Source: Latrodectus hesperus (lineage: Eukaryota > Arthropoda > Arachnida > Araneae > Theridiidae). Taken from it: a stretch of DNA of 64,000 nucleotides. Under the pieces are notes generated by a model. The model was not told where the DNA came from. It searched no databases and saw only the letters and a list, made by a program, of their open reading frames with translations. Position 1 is the first letter of the stretch. The number at the start of each line of letters is the position of its first letter. Both the position numbers and the translations under genes were made by a program. The DNA is taken from positions 27,266,946 through 27,330,945 of the forward strand of contig CM075853.1 in assembly GCA_037975125.1 (NCBI GenBank). Direction: 5' to 3'. Shown in pieces: positions 13,482 to 24,999 of this stretch.

Positions 13482-13548
13482 GTTGTACCGAGCTTCGGGG
13501 CTTGTTTTGAATGAGAGTCGATGAAATAAACTCTTTAAAATTCACAAG

Positions 13549-13561
13549 AATTTTATTCGCA
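13549..13561 (-). promoter_or_regulatory. LTR polyadenylation signal
   Basis: The minus strand reads GCGAATAAAATTC, downstream of the TATA boxes within the same LTR and about 65 bp before its 3' edge. This is the usual order of promoter, R region and poly(A) signal. Confidence 0.6.
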
Positions 13562-13760
13562 GCAAATTGAACTAAATACAGAATATTCCAGCAGTAGAAA
13601 TTACAATTCCACAGAGCTAATACTACAGGAAACAGCTTCCACAATTACAGAAAGCTCTAATATCTCAGACAAAGCTTTTGTGCTCTAAACTAGCATGTTA
13701 GACTGATCGTCTTTACTAACTTTTCACTGCCGTTAGAAAAAACTCAGAAACTGACTCGGT

Positions 13761-13846
13761 CCGTAGAACGGTGGTATTTATAGCATCTGATATTGAAGGA
13801 ATCCCATAGAATCCATAGAATCCCGTAGAACGGTGGTATTTATAGC
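13761..13846 (-). promoter_or_regulatory. Duplicated LTR TATA-box segment with filler
   Basis: A 24-bp unit containing the TATA box (minus strand CTATAAATACC) is present at 13761-13784 and, identically, at 13823-13846. The 38 bp between them starts as a copy of 13314-13339. Together with the first unit's last bases, 13782-13807 matches that donor over 26 bp with one mismatch. The LTR thus carries two TATA boxes 62 bp apart. Confidence 0.75.
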
Positions 13847-13998
13847 TTACTTGGCGTTAAAATGTCTTTCTCCGAGGTTCTGGAAGCTTTCAGGCCATCT
13901 CGCTCAATAATGGCCCGATAGCTTAGGTGGTGGAAGTTTCCAAAACTATCTATTTTTCGTCAAGAATCTCGCCAAGTAAGCCATAAATACCACCGTTA
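13825..13998. repeat. Inverted repeat within the LTR
   Basis: The + strand segment around 13831-13856 (cggtggtatttatagcttac, then ttggcg) is nearly the reverse complement of 13970-13996, with about 115 bp between the arms. A second, shorter inverted repeat of about 16 bp lies at the LTR edge (13995-14011 against 14018-14033). Confidence 0.75.
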
Positions 13999-14329
13999 CA
14001 AAGTTTGTAAAAAAATATTTACAACTTTGTAACAATATTGAATATCGGTTGCAATTTTAAGGAGAAATATAAACAAAAAATATTTAGTTAAATGTAAAGA
14101 AAAAGTATTTCAAATTAATTAACAAGCGTTTCATTCTTACATGTAGACATTATTTATGATGAGAATTTATTTTGTTATCTAAGTATTATGATAAAAATAT
14201 TTAAATTTGAATTCCAATACATATTAAGCAATTAGCAATTAATTCACAAAGAATATTAATCAATAATTTGAATGATAAGTTGAAAGTTGATGTTATTTCT
14301 TATATATTAAAATACATTTTTAATAGCTG

Positions 14330-14870
14330 ATCAGGGCATATCTTTGAAAGTTGACCATCAGTATACTTTTCAGAGAAGTGCAAGTGAAATAAAACCTCTC
14401 ATGAATGGAGTCATGACATCTTCATCGATGAGAGTCATTTCAATACGAAGAGTATAATTCTACGCCAGTTGATTTGGAAAGAGGACGGAACATGTTTTCT
14501 TTCCATTAACACCGCGTTAAGAAAATGTTATGTTGGTCCTCGAGTTGTCTTTTGCATGATATTGAACGGATGAACTGAGCTACAAATTTTCAACAAGGGT
14601 TCTGTAAACGTAAATCTCTAATTAGACTAGCTGATCATTTTTATATCCGTTTGTTTTGGAGTGCTATTTAAGAAACCTTTCTTTTGCTTAACAATGCATT
14701 GCCTTACCTCACTTCTGCTGTACAGCAGCTACTGGAAAGAGATATCACTCCAGTGGATTGGCTAGCGTACTCCTCTCATTTAAATCTCGTATAATTTGCA
14801 ATCGATGCTTTGGGGATGTTTACATCCTGCAAGCAACGCCTAACAAGTGAAGCAAATGCTTAGTGAAGAA
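14330..14870 (+). pseudogene. Decayed Tc1-like transposase, catalytic region
   Basis: Conceptual translation from 14421 gives FIDESHFNTKS, then LIWKEDGT, matching the Tc1 block around the first catalytic Asp (family form: F-x-D-E-S-x-F followed by V-W-R-x-x-G). Further on, NNALPY stands where the family has the second Asp (DDNARPH), and DWLAYSSHLN followed by a stop stands where the family has DWPAYSPDLNPIEH with the catalytic Glu. The second Asp is therefore replaced by Asn and the Glu region is disrupted. The N-terminal DNA-binding domain is not seen. It differs from the Tc1-like copies at 48-53 kb. Probably long dead. Confidence 0.75.
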
Positions 14871-15535
14871 TGGACCCTCTGATCTCATGAATTGTTGGGT
14901 ACATAACAAAATTACGAATAACAAAATTTTATGTATTAATTTCTCGGCAGTTAAGTAATGTTGACGTTGCTATAAAAGGGGAAATTTGAAAAGCACACAA
15001 TATCACATTAAATTTTAAATCAATGTGAAATCATTATATTTTTCCAATATACATTTATAAAACTGAAAATAAGAAGATTTTTTCCCTTGCTGCTGGTTCG
15101 TTGTTTTTTGTCTAACTCTTTTAAACTAGAAAAGTTAAGTTCACAATCTAATTGCGTAAAACTTTAATTTAAAAGCTTTTAACATGTTCTTTGCATCATA
15201 AGGTAAGTCCACATTATAATATGATAACTTCATAAAATGATGCTCTATGAATAGTATCAAATGTTGAAGAATATAACATTAAGCAAGTGAACTATTTTGA
15301 AAATAAATAGCAGTCTCTGATTTGGTTAAGCAACTTACACGTTTATGGAATTCAACTTAAACATTTTAAAATATGTTTTATAATATTTTGATGACAATGG
15401 TGGTCTGACTGGAAAGAACTTTGCTCTCATTAATAAAAGATAGATCCTTCGCATTGATTAAAGACATTTAAAGCACATAAATTTAATTACATGTTCTTCA
15501 ATTACAATGACACTTCCAAGTGTGGTAGTCTTGCT
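14871..15535. other. AT-rich DNA, nothing recognised
   Basis: AT-rich spacer between the Tc1 remnant and a SINE. No promoter box or coding signal is evident. Confidence 0.5.
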
Positions 15536-15741
15536 TCTAAATTACGAAGGCCGAGCTGGCAGCCGAATGGTTAGCGCTCTTGCCTTCAGTTCAACAGTTC
15601 CTGGATTCGAATCCCACCTTGGGCATGGATGTTTGTAGTGGTTCGGAATCCACTTTAAACAATAGTCCCCGGTCTAATTAGCAATCGTGTGCAAAAAATG
15701 ACCGTTGAGCGACAAACAAACAAACAATCTAAGTTACGAAG
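15536..15741 (+). mobile_element. tRNA-derived SINE, family A, full length with target-site duplication
   Basis: The element is 15550-15727. Its head begins gccgagctggc, has an A-box-like gaatggttagcg, a B-box-like ggattcgaatcc, the catggatgt module, the body word ggaatccactttaaac, the block gaccgttgagcgac and a (CAAA)n tail. It is flanked by a 14-bp duplication with one mismatch: tctaaattacgaag at 15536-15549 and tctaagttacgaag at 15728-15741. This is the best reference copy for the family. Truncated relatives lie at 7712-7875 and, reversed, at 25065-25198. Confidence 0.93.
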
Positions 15742-16556
15742 ACCCAATTTTATTCGTGATGAAGATGGCACACACACTTAGAGCCCGCCTACATAAGCTA
15801 TCCATAGTTCTTAACTTTGATGTCCTTAAGAGTGGTTGATTGCAACACGAGGTATGCATATTTCTTAAGCACTATCTTTAGTTATTACTCATTAGAGTCT
15901 TGAATTTTAATTTATCTAATGCAAAATAATATTCGCCAGTTGCTAAAAATTCAGATGATATAATCGATCATCCAACAGATACAACACAAATGATGGTGTG
16001 CTGTTTAAAAATGCGTTTTAATCACTTTTTTTCATGATAATACATCTAAACAAAAAATTTTCCAGGAATAATATCATATAAATGATTGCCACATGTTCCA
16101 TAGTTATTGTTAAATTACTTGACATACCGCTTATTTATGGTAATGTTATTAACATTACAGATATTTCATTTATTTAAATCATTAAGTAAATGTGGTGAGC
16201 AACTGGATAATAAATGAGGAGATTGTCTGACTTTCATTTTGTTTACACGCTGCTGTTGCCATTGTGGTACGAATTTGTAGAATAAACCTAATGTTCCAAA
16301 TATGTATCGCTTTATGTACTTCAGCGGCGCATCAATATTTGTTAATTTCTTAGCTGAATTGATAATCCTAGAAAAAAATATTCCATGTAGATTATTTAAA
16401 TAAAAATGAGAGACCTGATAATTTATTTTCTGTTTCTATGATTTGGAGAACTGCAAATGGTGAGGCCATCACATTTTGAAATTTAATAATCTTATAACAA
16501 AGGTGTATCATGTCTATATTTTGATCCAATATTTATTTTTAACAACTGCGGGCATT
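15742..16556. other. AT-rich DNA, nothing recognised
   Basis: No SINE head, transposase motif or coding signal seen. Confidence 0.5.
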
Positions 16557-16812
16557 TGGGTGTCACCACAACAAGTCCGGAAACCGCAATTAACTTGTTA
16601 CCCAGCGGGCACCTGTGAACCAAATCACGAAGGCGAGTAGCATTACCCACGCCATACCACCACTAACCCGTTTATAGGATGGGCCACATTCATACATCAT
16701 CTCAGAAGAAATCACGGAGAAAAAGTAACATTCATGCCCGAAACGGGATTCGAACCTGGGACCAACAGCGCAGAAGTGAGGAACGCTAACCATTCAGCCA
16801 GCATTCGGCTGG
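16557..16812 (-). mobile_element. tRNA-derived SINE, family F
   Basis: On the minus strand the head reads GGCTGAATGGTTAGCG (A-box region), then the B box GGTTCGAATCCCG, then CGGGCATGAATGTTAC, the same module that follows the B box in families A, B and E. The body (GTGGCCCATCCTATAAACGG, GGTTCACAGGTGCC) is not shared with any other element here. The 67-codon open frame at 16590-16793 lies entirely within it and is spurious. No target-site duplication was found. Confidence 0.85.
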
Positions 16813-19300
16813 AAACTATAAAAATTAAATTATTTTTTATTAAATAGAAACTTTAAAAGTTTTAGGTTAGGAACAATTACTTGCAATTTTGCATGTGTAC
16901 AAAATATACCTTATATTCCAATTCATATAGCATTTTCTATTGGTTCTATATAGATTTAATTATTAATTTCATGGTTAGAATTCTAAAACTTTAAATTTTC
17001 GATCTTAGTAACATGTATTTTTTTTAATAATTTATAAAAATGTTCTTGTTTAAAATACAAAACTACATTAATTTTCTGTCAAATTTTAAATTTAAACTTT
17101 CCTGTAAATATATCAAAATGTTAGAATAGATTACAGAAATTTTAAAATATTCTTAATTTATTTTAAAATTATGTATTTAAATGATGCTATTGATATCATT
17201 ATTGATTATACCTTTTTATTACAATAATGTATTGTTATTAAACAAATAAAATTATATTACACATACTTAATCACAGAGCAAAAATTACAATTATTTAAAA
17301 TTAATAGTTTGGAGAATTAAAAATTTGCTTACAAAACCATTAATTGTTTGTTGATCTTGATTCTTTGAGCAACTAAACTAAATAATGTGTTACATTGATT
17401 CAAATTTTGAGTTATTGCACAAATTAAGATACAGGCAATACATTCAGCTTTTTCAGAAATTCATGTTTCCTATGTTTTGCTCCAGTTAGCGATATAATAT
17501 ATCAGCGTATTTTTAGCTTATATAAATTAATTACATATAATCGGAATAGGGAATTAGAATTGTTAATTACATGAATTGGTTGAATACATAAATTGAAATA
17601 AATTAATTACATGAATTAAAAACATGTATTGGTTAAATACATGAATAAAAAACAACATAATATGTGCAACATGCTTCAATTGTTTACCATATAATATGAA
17701 TTATAAATTTTTCTTAAAAAATAAAAGCGCAAATTAATATAAGTTTATTAAAATTATTAAATTTCATTCGAAATAATAAAGTATAATTTTTGATATTATT
17801 ACTTAAATATATTTACAGACGTAAGCAAAAAGCAAAACATTTCGCTGTCAAAATGAAATCTCAGAAATTACTTTTTCAATTGTAAATCTTTAATAACTAT
17901 GAATTTAATCTTAGATTAAGAGTAAAAAGGATCAAGATTTAATTTTAGCCTTATAGTTCAGGATAGTCTGTAGATAATATTAAATGAAATTATGTGCCTT
18001 TATCAAGCCCTATTAACATCAAGAAAAACTGAATTTTCCTTTAAAAAGCTTTTATACAAAGAAATATAATTATGCATTGAATAAATCGCATTCATTTCAT
18101 AATTGAATGACATGTTCAACAAACAAATCAGTTTAAAATTTTATAAACTGCAGCCTATTTGAAATTTAATATATTTAGTTCATAAAGCTAATGGATTAAA
18201 CTGATTTTTTATTCCTATATTGCTCCTAATTTCTAATATAGTCTATTTCAATTAACTATAATGTCCAGCTTATTTTTTTATGTTTCGTTCTAAGGCAAAT
18301 AATTGGTTGAATATGATCTGTGTAATAAGTTGCAATTTTCCATAACTGATTTCAGAATTCTGGTCATAATCGATTCTAAATTCACCAAACGATAGAAATG
18401 TTTCCAACACATAACAAATACCTCCCACTTCAGAATCGATATGCATAACAATCATTGCCAATAATTGATTTCAAGTCTCTGAATGGTTCGGTACCAGTCA
18501 CAAGCTCTCAAAGCAACAATAAAGCCTGGAGATGATCTCTCAGTTCTCTCTCCTCTCAACGCACTCGGATAACTCACTTAAGCTGCCAAGAGGCGAACCT
18601 GAATACAGCTTTCTTGATATTAGTTCGCAGCCTCTATCTCTTACAATGAATCATCGCAAATGATATTCTGCATGAAACTCTGATTCATTGTTCATGAACT
18701 AATATATCATTTGAACGATGATGACTCCAAAATATTTCTAAAGCAATTAGATGAAAGCAAGTAATTTGAAAATAAAGTAACATTTTATTTCCGTAAAACT
18801 AAGTACCTTTTTAGGTGTTTTTGATACTTAACTCTAATTAATATATGATTCAAGAAGCTCTTACATCAGTGTAATATTTCTGGGATAAACTATATATTTA
18901 AAAATATAATAAATAAAAACAAATTAAAATAAGAAAATTTAATTAAATTGTTTTCATATCAAATATAAATTCATTATTACATGAAACTTTTGAATGTAAA
19001 AACATTCTAAAAAAATTCTGTTTTTAAATATTAAATTTCATCAAAGTAATCTAAGAGAAATTGAAGTTATCGGAAGTATTTTGCAGAAGCTTGTAAAATA
19101 TTTAAATCACTGGATATCTTTGTTTTTATAATGTAATTAAAATTCCAAAACTATGTTTTGATGATATTGTTAATCCTGAAATACAAAAAATATTGAAAAA
19201 CATTTTCTGAGTATTAAAAAAACATTCGTATGATATCTTTTTTATAATTTATACTTACTTATTGTTGACTAATTATTTATATCTGAAATCCAAGCACTGA
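16813..19300. other. AT-rich DNA with a less AT-rich patch at 18465-18660
   Basis: Mostly AT-rich. The patch 18465-18660 is less AT-rich and includes a short hairpin (caatgaatca near 18643 against tgattcattg near 18681). A 63-codon minus-strand open frame (18270-18461) borders it. I recognise nothing in either and cannot tell an exon from an old repeat. Confidence 0.35.
17563..17644. repeat. Imperfect tandem repeat, about 40-53 bp unit
   Basis: The word ttaattacatgaatt occurs at 17563-17577 and 17603-17617. The word attggttgaatacat at 17575 recurs with one change at 17628. Two diverged copies with an internal indel fit. Confidence 0.65.
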
Positions 19301-19689
19301 ATTCCTTTTTAAGGTTGTTTAGGATTGGTTTCTTGACTCTGTCTCATGCAAATTTATTACGTGCGCCCAGATCGTGTTTTATTGGCCGGTTTTCAGAACT
19401 CTTTTTTGTGTTTGCAGAACACGTCCGTTTTTAGACATATCGGTACCGTTTCAACGCTATTTAGGGTTTTCGCATGTGCTGAACATTTTGCGATGGTAAA
19501 AGTAGACGTTGCCATTCGAAAATTTCGAGTTTCTGTCACTATAACTGTAACCGCGAGGGCCACTGTGTTGCCATTCACAGAATCTTGAGCGCATATCTCA
19601 AAAGAACTATATTTGAAATATCATCTTGATCGGTTAAATAGAATGGACGCTAGAAGTGCAGATATTGGCAAAGTTTTTTTATAATTACC

Positions 19690-19692
<3 letters not shown>
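19301..19692 (-). mobile_element. Transposon end fragment, CAGGGT terminus
   Basis: A less AT-rich block ending exactly at a (TA)n tract. Read from the right it begins TATACAGGGTAATTATAA, the style of terminus seen in several Tc1/mariner-superfamily and MITE-like elements that use a TA target. Open frames on both strands (19346-19588 and 19393-19578) overlap each other and match no transposase I know. They are not annotated as genes. Family and left boundary are uncertain. Confidence 0.5.

Positions 19693-19776
<84 letters not shown>
19693..19776. repeat. (TA)n microsatellite, about 84 bp
   Basis: Uninterrupted TA repeat directly following the terminal CCCTG of the adjacent transposon fragment. 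Confidence 0.97.
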
Positions 19777-19780
<4 letters not shown>

Positions 19781-20009
19781 TTAGGAATTAAATAAATATG
19801 TCTAATAATATAGGAATATCAAAATAGTATTACATAACAGCCTCATTGTATTATGAAATCTTTATTGTTTCTGTAATAAAATATATAAAAACACTGTTTC
19901 GTAAAACATGCTACGATTAAAACTAATTTAGTAAGATTGTCTCAAATGTATATATATAAAAAATTCTTAAAAAGTAAAAAAGTTGCTCATCACAGAAGGT
20001 CCCCTGGTC

Positions 20010-20205
20010 ATAAAAAAGTAATAAAGGAAGTTTTTTATTGCAAAGTTAATCATGTTAGTGTATCAAGGGTCTCATCAAAATTAGATTAAAACGTAAAGAA
20101 ATAGTAACTTCTTAAAGATGTCCCCTTAATTTCTTGGAACAAAGTATACTTAAATAAAATTAAGATTTTTTTTAGAGTTTTATTTTTCTTTAATTAAAAA
20201 AATAT
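20010..20205 (+). repeat. Diverged dispersed repeat R2, copy 1
   Basis: By eye it aligns with 23168-23350 as ordered blocks: aagttttttattgcaaagtt with aagctttttatagtgaagtt; gtgtatcaa with gagtatcga; taacttctta with taatttctta; agagttttatttt with agagaattttatttt. Similarity is moderate. Function unknown. Confidence 0.45.
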
Positions 20206-21645
20206 TTAATTATTAAAAATTATTTAAAATATATATCATGCTCTTATTTTAAATATCTCTATTTATAATCTAATTGAATTTAAGTGAACTAATTACTGAA
20301 ATAAAACTTATAAGATCAAATCAATAGTTCATACGTTATGAATAATAATTTCCTCACCAGCTAGTTTTTTCTAAACATCAATATATGATTTTATTTAGTC
20401 AGAAATTAATTCCATTATAATTCTTATTTAATTGAATCAAATTATCTGAAATATGTACACACTCTAGCATTCCATTATAAGTTTTTATACATTTCAATTT
20501 GCTTAATTTTCATTAGTAAATGTTTTTTAGCAAGTACTTAAAAATTAAATTTGTAATGTACGTGAATTTTATTTATAAAGATAAAATATTTTTATTTATT
20601 TCTGTGATTATTTATTATAAATTTTTATGTGCATTATATCTGTAATTTGTAACTATTTCTAATTAACTTTGATATACAACTCTGTAAGCTTAATATAAAC
20701 TTCCAATTTTGCAACAACTGTATCCCATATTTTTAAAAATAACCATTTACTTTCTTTAAGACTAAAGATTTTTAATTTTTAAATTTCAAATAGAAGGAAT
20801 TCTTTCATAATTTTCTTAGCAGTTTAAAAATATAAAGATATTTATAACATTTCAGTCAATAATACTATTTTTGTAGAAATACAAACTGAGAATATGAATA
20901 TAAAAATGTTCTAGTATTTTGTTCGTAAATTTAATCGTACAGAAAATATATTGTATTAAATTGATCTGTCATTGTCTTCTGATTACATGTTTATTATAAT
21001 ATTAAAATTCTTCATTACAAGTAAATGTAAAATGTTAAATCGTACAGTAAAACATATTTAGTAATCAGATTCTATTTCTTTCACAAAATTTTCTGTTGTA
21101 TTATTAAAAATTTTGTCTTGATTACAAAACAAAGAATTATCAAGTATAGCTTTATTCCAAACATTTGTCAGTAAAGAAATGCATTGCTGAGTTACAGACT
21201 AACTATTCATCTAGAAAAATGATGATTATAATATGCAACATTTTAAAAAGTTTCATTCTAAACTGATACAGATATATCTGCACTAGAATAAAGTTATAAA
21301 ATGAAGATTTTTCTTGATGGCATGTAATACGGTAATCTATTCTTGAGAATAATTATACATTTCTAAGAATTTTTGCAAAATATACATTTAAAAAATTGCA
21401 AACATTTGCCATACATTTAACGAATTTCATATAATTCTATAAATAATTATATTATAATATTCATCCTTGTTAAAAATATCGAGCATTAGATTATATGGTG
21501 AGCATTCTTAATATGTAATCTAATACTCGTAAAGTAATTTAAAAGTCGTTAAGATGTAATTTAATAAGCATAAAGAATTAACTTTCTAAGAAAAATTGTT
21601 CTTTAGAACAACCAATATATATTTTTTCATGGCATTAGAATTATC
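20206..21645. other. AT-rich DNA, nothing recognised
   Basis: AT-rich throughout, with dense stops and no repeat head. Confidence 0.5.
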
Positions 21646-21654
21646 TCATACAGA

Positions 21655-21785
21655 TATAAAAAACAAATAAATCTTACCTGACACACTTCTACATAAAATC
21701 AATAGAATTTTGTAGCCACTTCAGTATTTTTGTCGGAAACTGAAATTTATGTGATAGAAGAATTTTTGGACAATCCGTATGTTGC
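21655..21785 (+). repeat. Dispersed repeat R1, copy 1
   Basis: Shares ordered words with 45011-45140 and 54497-54640: aaataaatctt, then tctg or cttc, then ataaaatcaatagaatttt followed by tagc, then gaaactgaaatttat. An open frame (21730-21942) starts inside it and has no recognised domain. All three copies are in the same orientation. Confidence 0.6.
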
Positions 21786-23140
21786 CTTTTTTCGGCCTTT
21801 GGGGAACAGATGCAACAGACACACGTGGGATGTCTATCCAGTATTTAGTTTTCTTTTCGAGATTCCTACGTTTTTTTTATTTTCCATACGCTCCTTGGGA
21901 ACATTAAGAAACTATTTTGTAAAAAAAACAGCAATAAAATAAGGATTTTTTTTCTTCGCACAAAAAAAATAAAATAAATGAATTAAACATACGGCCAGAG
22001 CATTTTATATTTTTATCATATAGACTCTCATAAAAATAAATAATTTAAACTTTGAAGTAAAAATGCATTATTAAGAATTATATGAATCTTAAAAAGATTT
22101 TGTTGGATTGGAAATAAATTTTAAAGTGCTGTTAACTTACATTTTGTATTTGAGTTAAGATAGTCAGAACTAATTTATTTATAAAAATATAAACAGTATA
22201 TCATACTTTTGCTTTTTAGCCAAAACGCTATATTCTATTTTGAATTATTCGATATTAATTTGTATACATATTAAATAGTTCAGAATGTAAAAGCTGTTTA
22301 TCAACATAATTAATCACAAATTCATCCTGCAGTTATGTAAAATTAAAATTTTCTATTCAATTCTACTAGAAATTAAATTTTATAAATTACTTTATTTTTT
22401 GAGTTCCATCAAAACGCAAATTGGATTCTGTTAATAAAATTAATTTATTAGTAAAATATATGTAATATCATTATAAATTTATTAAAATACTTATTGATAT
22501 TTTTTATTTTCATTAATAAAAATGTAAGGCAAAAGTTCTTAATTAGTATTTTCTCACTTACAATCTACCGACATTTTTTACTTAAATAGATTAAAATATT
22601 TCTTTAAAAATTATAAATTCGTATTTGCTTCAATATTAAAAAGTACTCTTTATTATTAAAATATATTTATCTAACGAAATATATAAAATGCTTAAATACA
22701 TTTTGATTTCAACATCACTTAAGCAGTTATATCCATTACAAATTAAAAAATATATATGGAACAATACATTATGAAATTTGTCTTTTATTAATTCTTTAAA
22801 ACACTATCTTAAAAATTTCTCGTAATTTTGTTTTTATTATCATTATTTCCATATCAACAAATTGCATTTTAAATTAAAACTACATATATCTACCATTTAA
22901 CATAAAAATTGTAATACGATAATTTTCACCAAACATTTTTTATTATTATCATTTTTGTATTCTCTCCATTATAAAAGATGAAATAGCCTTTCTATTTATT
23001 CAAAATTGTTTTCTAATTAGCATCTTAAGATATTCGTTAATGTGTATTCAGAACAAAATAAGTGCTAAAAATGGGACGTAAGCAAGTAATTAACTTTGTA
23101 GTAGAAAAACTAAATATATTACCAAAAATGCATAGTGCGT
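21786..23140. other. AT-rich DNA, nothing recognised
   Basis: Apart from a slightly less AT-rich continuation to about 21945, there is nothing I can name. Confidence 0.45.
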
Positions 23141-23167
23141 ATTATAATTATTCTACCATAAAATCAT

Positions 23168-23350
23168 CATAAAATAAGCTTTTTATAGTGAAGTTAATTA
23201 CGCAAGAGTATCGAAAAATTAACCAAGATATGAAATAAAACATAAAAAATTAAGTAATTTCTTAGAATATCGTCTAATCCTTCTTAGTTCAGAAAACTTT
23301 TCCCGAATAAACTTCAGAGAATTTTATTTTCTTGAAAATTTTAATTAAAT
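23168..23350 (+). repeat. Diverged dispersed repeat R2, copy 2
   Basis: Partner of 20010-20205; block-wise match described there. Same orientation, about 3.2 kb away. Confidence 0.45.
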
Positions 23351-24999
23351 ATGAATGAAGGCTTATTGCATCTAATATTTTCTCTTTCTAAACAAAATTT
23401 AATTTTCCTATAACACTGTCTGTGTGAAATAATTACTGTAGTAATTAGTAAATAGATGAACTAAATATTTGAACGAACAGCTTAGAGAATGCAATTTGTT
23501 TTATCGTAATTAAATTTATCACGTTTCTTTCAGATAAAAAATTGTTTGATAAATTTAAGAAATAGTCATTTTTTGTCTAGAAACGTCTTACCGAAGTAAT
23601 TAACATTTTTTATACGCTATGCCGCTAGCTAATCTTAAGGAATTTTAGTGGATTAAAATTATTTTAAATACCCTAACCTTAAAATCCAAAGTTATTCATA
23701 AATATATATGAAGCACAAAATTTTACGATTCATACAAAACATGTGAATAAAGAAAATATTAATTTTAAAATTGGCATAAAAATGAATTCATTTTTAACTA
23801 ATTATTTTTCCAAAAATTTTAATTTAATATGCTTTATTTATTTAAAACACACACATTTGCGAGGAAGTAATTTTGAATTAAAATATAATAAAATAATAAT
23901 GCAATAAAATGAACTTTCATTCTTAAATTTAAAATAATCTTATTAAATTTTTCCCCTAATCTTAAAAACCAAAATGTAACTTTTTATGCAAATTTACAAT
24001 CCAATTTATAGGCAAACAAACGTGTACTAAAAAATGTTATTAAATTTAAAAAAATTTTCACACCAAAACCATTAACAAGTGTGATTGGTATCTTGAAATG
24101 CTATAATGCATTCTAGAAACCTGAAGAATAAACATTTACATCTTTTACTTTGATAATCAATATACTACAAATAGGCAATCTATTTTTTTTCTTTTTATCT
24201 TGACCGTAAAATTAAAACTATTTGTTTTTAGATTTGTATTCATTATAATTTTATGCTGTGTCTGAGTACAGCTGAAATTTCCACAATGTATCTATCTTCA
24301 TTTTCGATATACAATCAAGCTATTAAAAGAGCAGAATCTCAAGCTACTGATTCAAAGAAATGTTAAAAACTTTTTTTTTTATCAGAAACATTGTTTTGAA
24401 ATATCATAAAGATATTTATACTTATATTTCTTATGACTTAAAGAATAATGATAGCAAAATTAAAAGAAAACAAGCTTCCAATGGAGTGAAGAATTTATTA
24501 CGTCACCTAAATGATGTAAGATACATTTAATTTGGGAAACATTCACCAAATCTTGCTTTTAATCTGTATCCAAAAACAAAACTGTGATGAAAAAGGATTT
24601 TTAGGATATTTATATCTGAGGATAATCTTGATATTTAAAACATCAAGTTATATAAGAGCATTAATGTTTGTGGTAATGTGTTGCCATCTAACAATTAAAT
24701 AAAATTCTAGTTAAATACTTTAAAAATAATAACATTTTTAGCAAAGCAATAAATCTTTTTGTAGAAGGTGGGGCCTATAGAAAATATTAATTGCTTAAAA
24801 GGCATATATTTAGATTTAAGATTACTAATATAATGTAACAAAGATTAGTGTAATTATTTTTGATAAATTGCTCCCATGTCTGTGAAATTTCACAAAGTTT
24901 AAGAAAACTACAGTTTTCCTTGTAATCATTAACATTAGGTACAGTTCTACAGAATAAATAATTTATCATTTATTTCCTTACGAATTTCTGACATTATAT
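23351..24999. other. AT-rich DNA, nothing recognised
   Basis: No coding or repeat signal apart from short random frames such as 24787-24969 on the minus strand. Confidence 0.5.

Larger units (their letters stand above)
13391..14034 (-). mobile_element. LTR retrotransposon fragment: one LTR plus primer-binding site
   Basis: Read on the minus strand, an LTR of about 551 bp (13484-14034) starts TGTTAC and ends GGTACA. It contains a TATA box (CTATAAATACC) and an AATAAA signal, and is followed after 2 bp by an 18-base stretch matching the complement of a tRNA-Leu 3' end. About 70-90 bp of leader follow and then the element stops. No gag or pol is present, nor the second LTR. The tRNA-Leu type primer site and TG...CA ends suggest a Ty3/gypsy-like element, but without coding sequence the superfamily is inference. 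The open frame 13417-13644 on the minus strand is LTR sequence. Confidence 0.8.

Noticed and set aside
13455..13490. A tRNA-Leu gene fragment on the + strand
   Set aside because: The match is limited to the 3' end and sits 2 bp from an LTR edge in the orientation of a primer-binding site, which explains it fully.
16590..16793. 67-codon minus-strand open frame
   Set aside because: It lies wholly inside SINE family F and includes its Pol III B box.
19346..19588. Overlapping open frames on both strands
   Set aside because: Mutually overlapping, without recognised domain, inside a transposon-end fragment of unusual composition.
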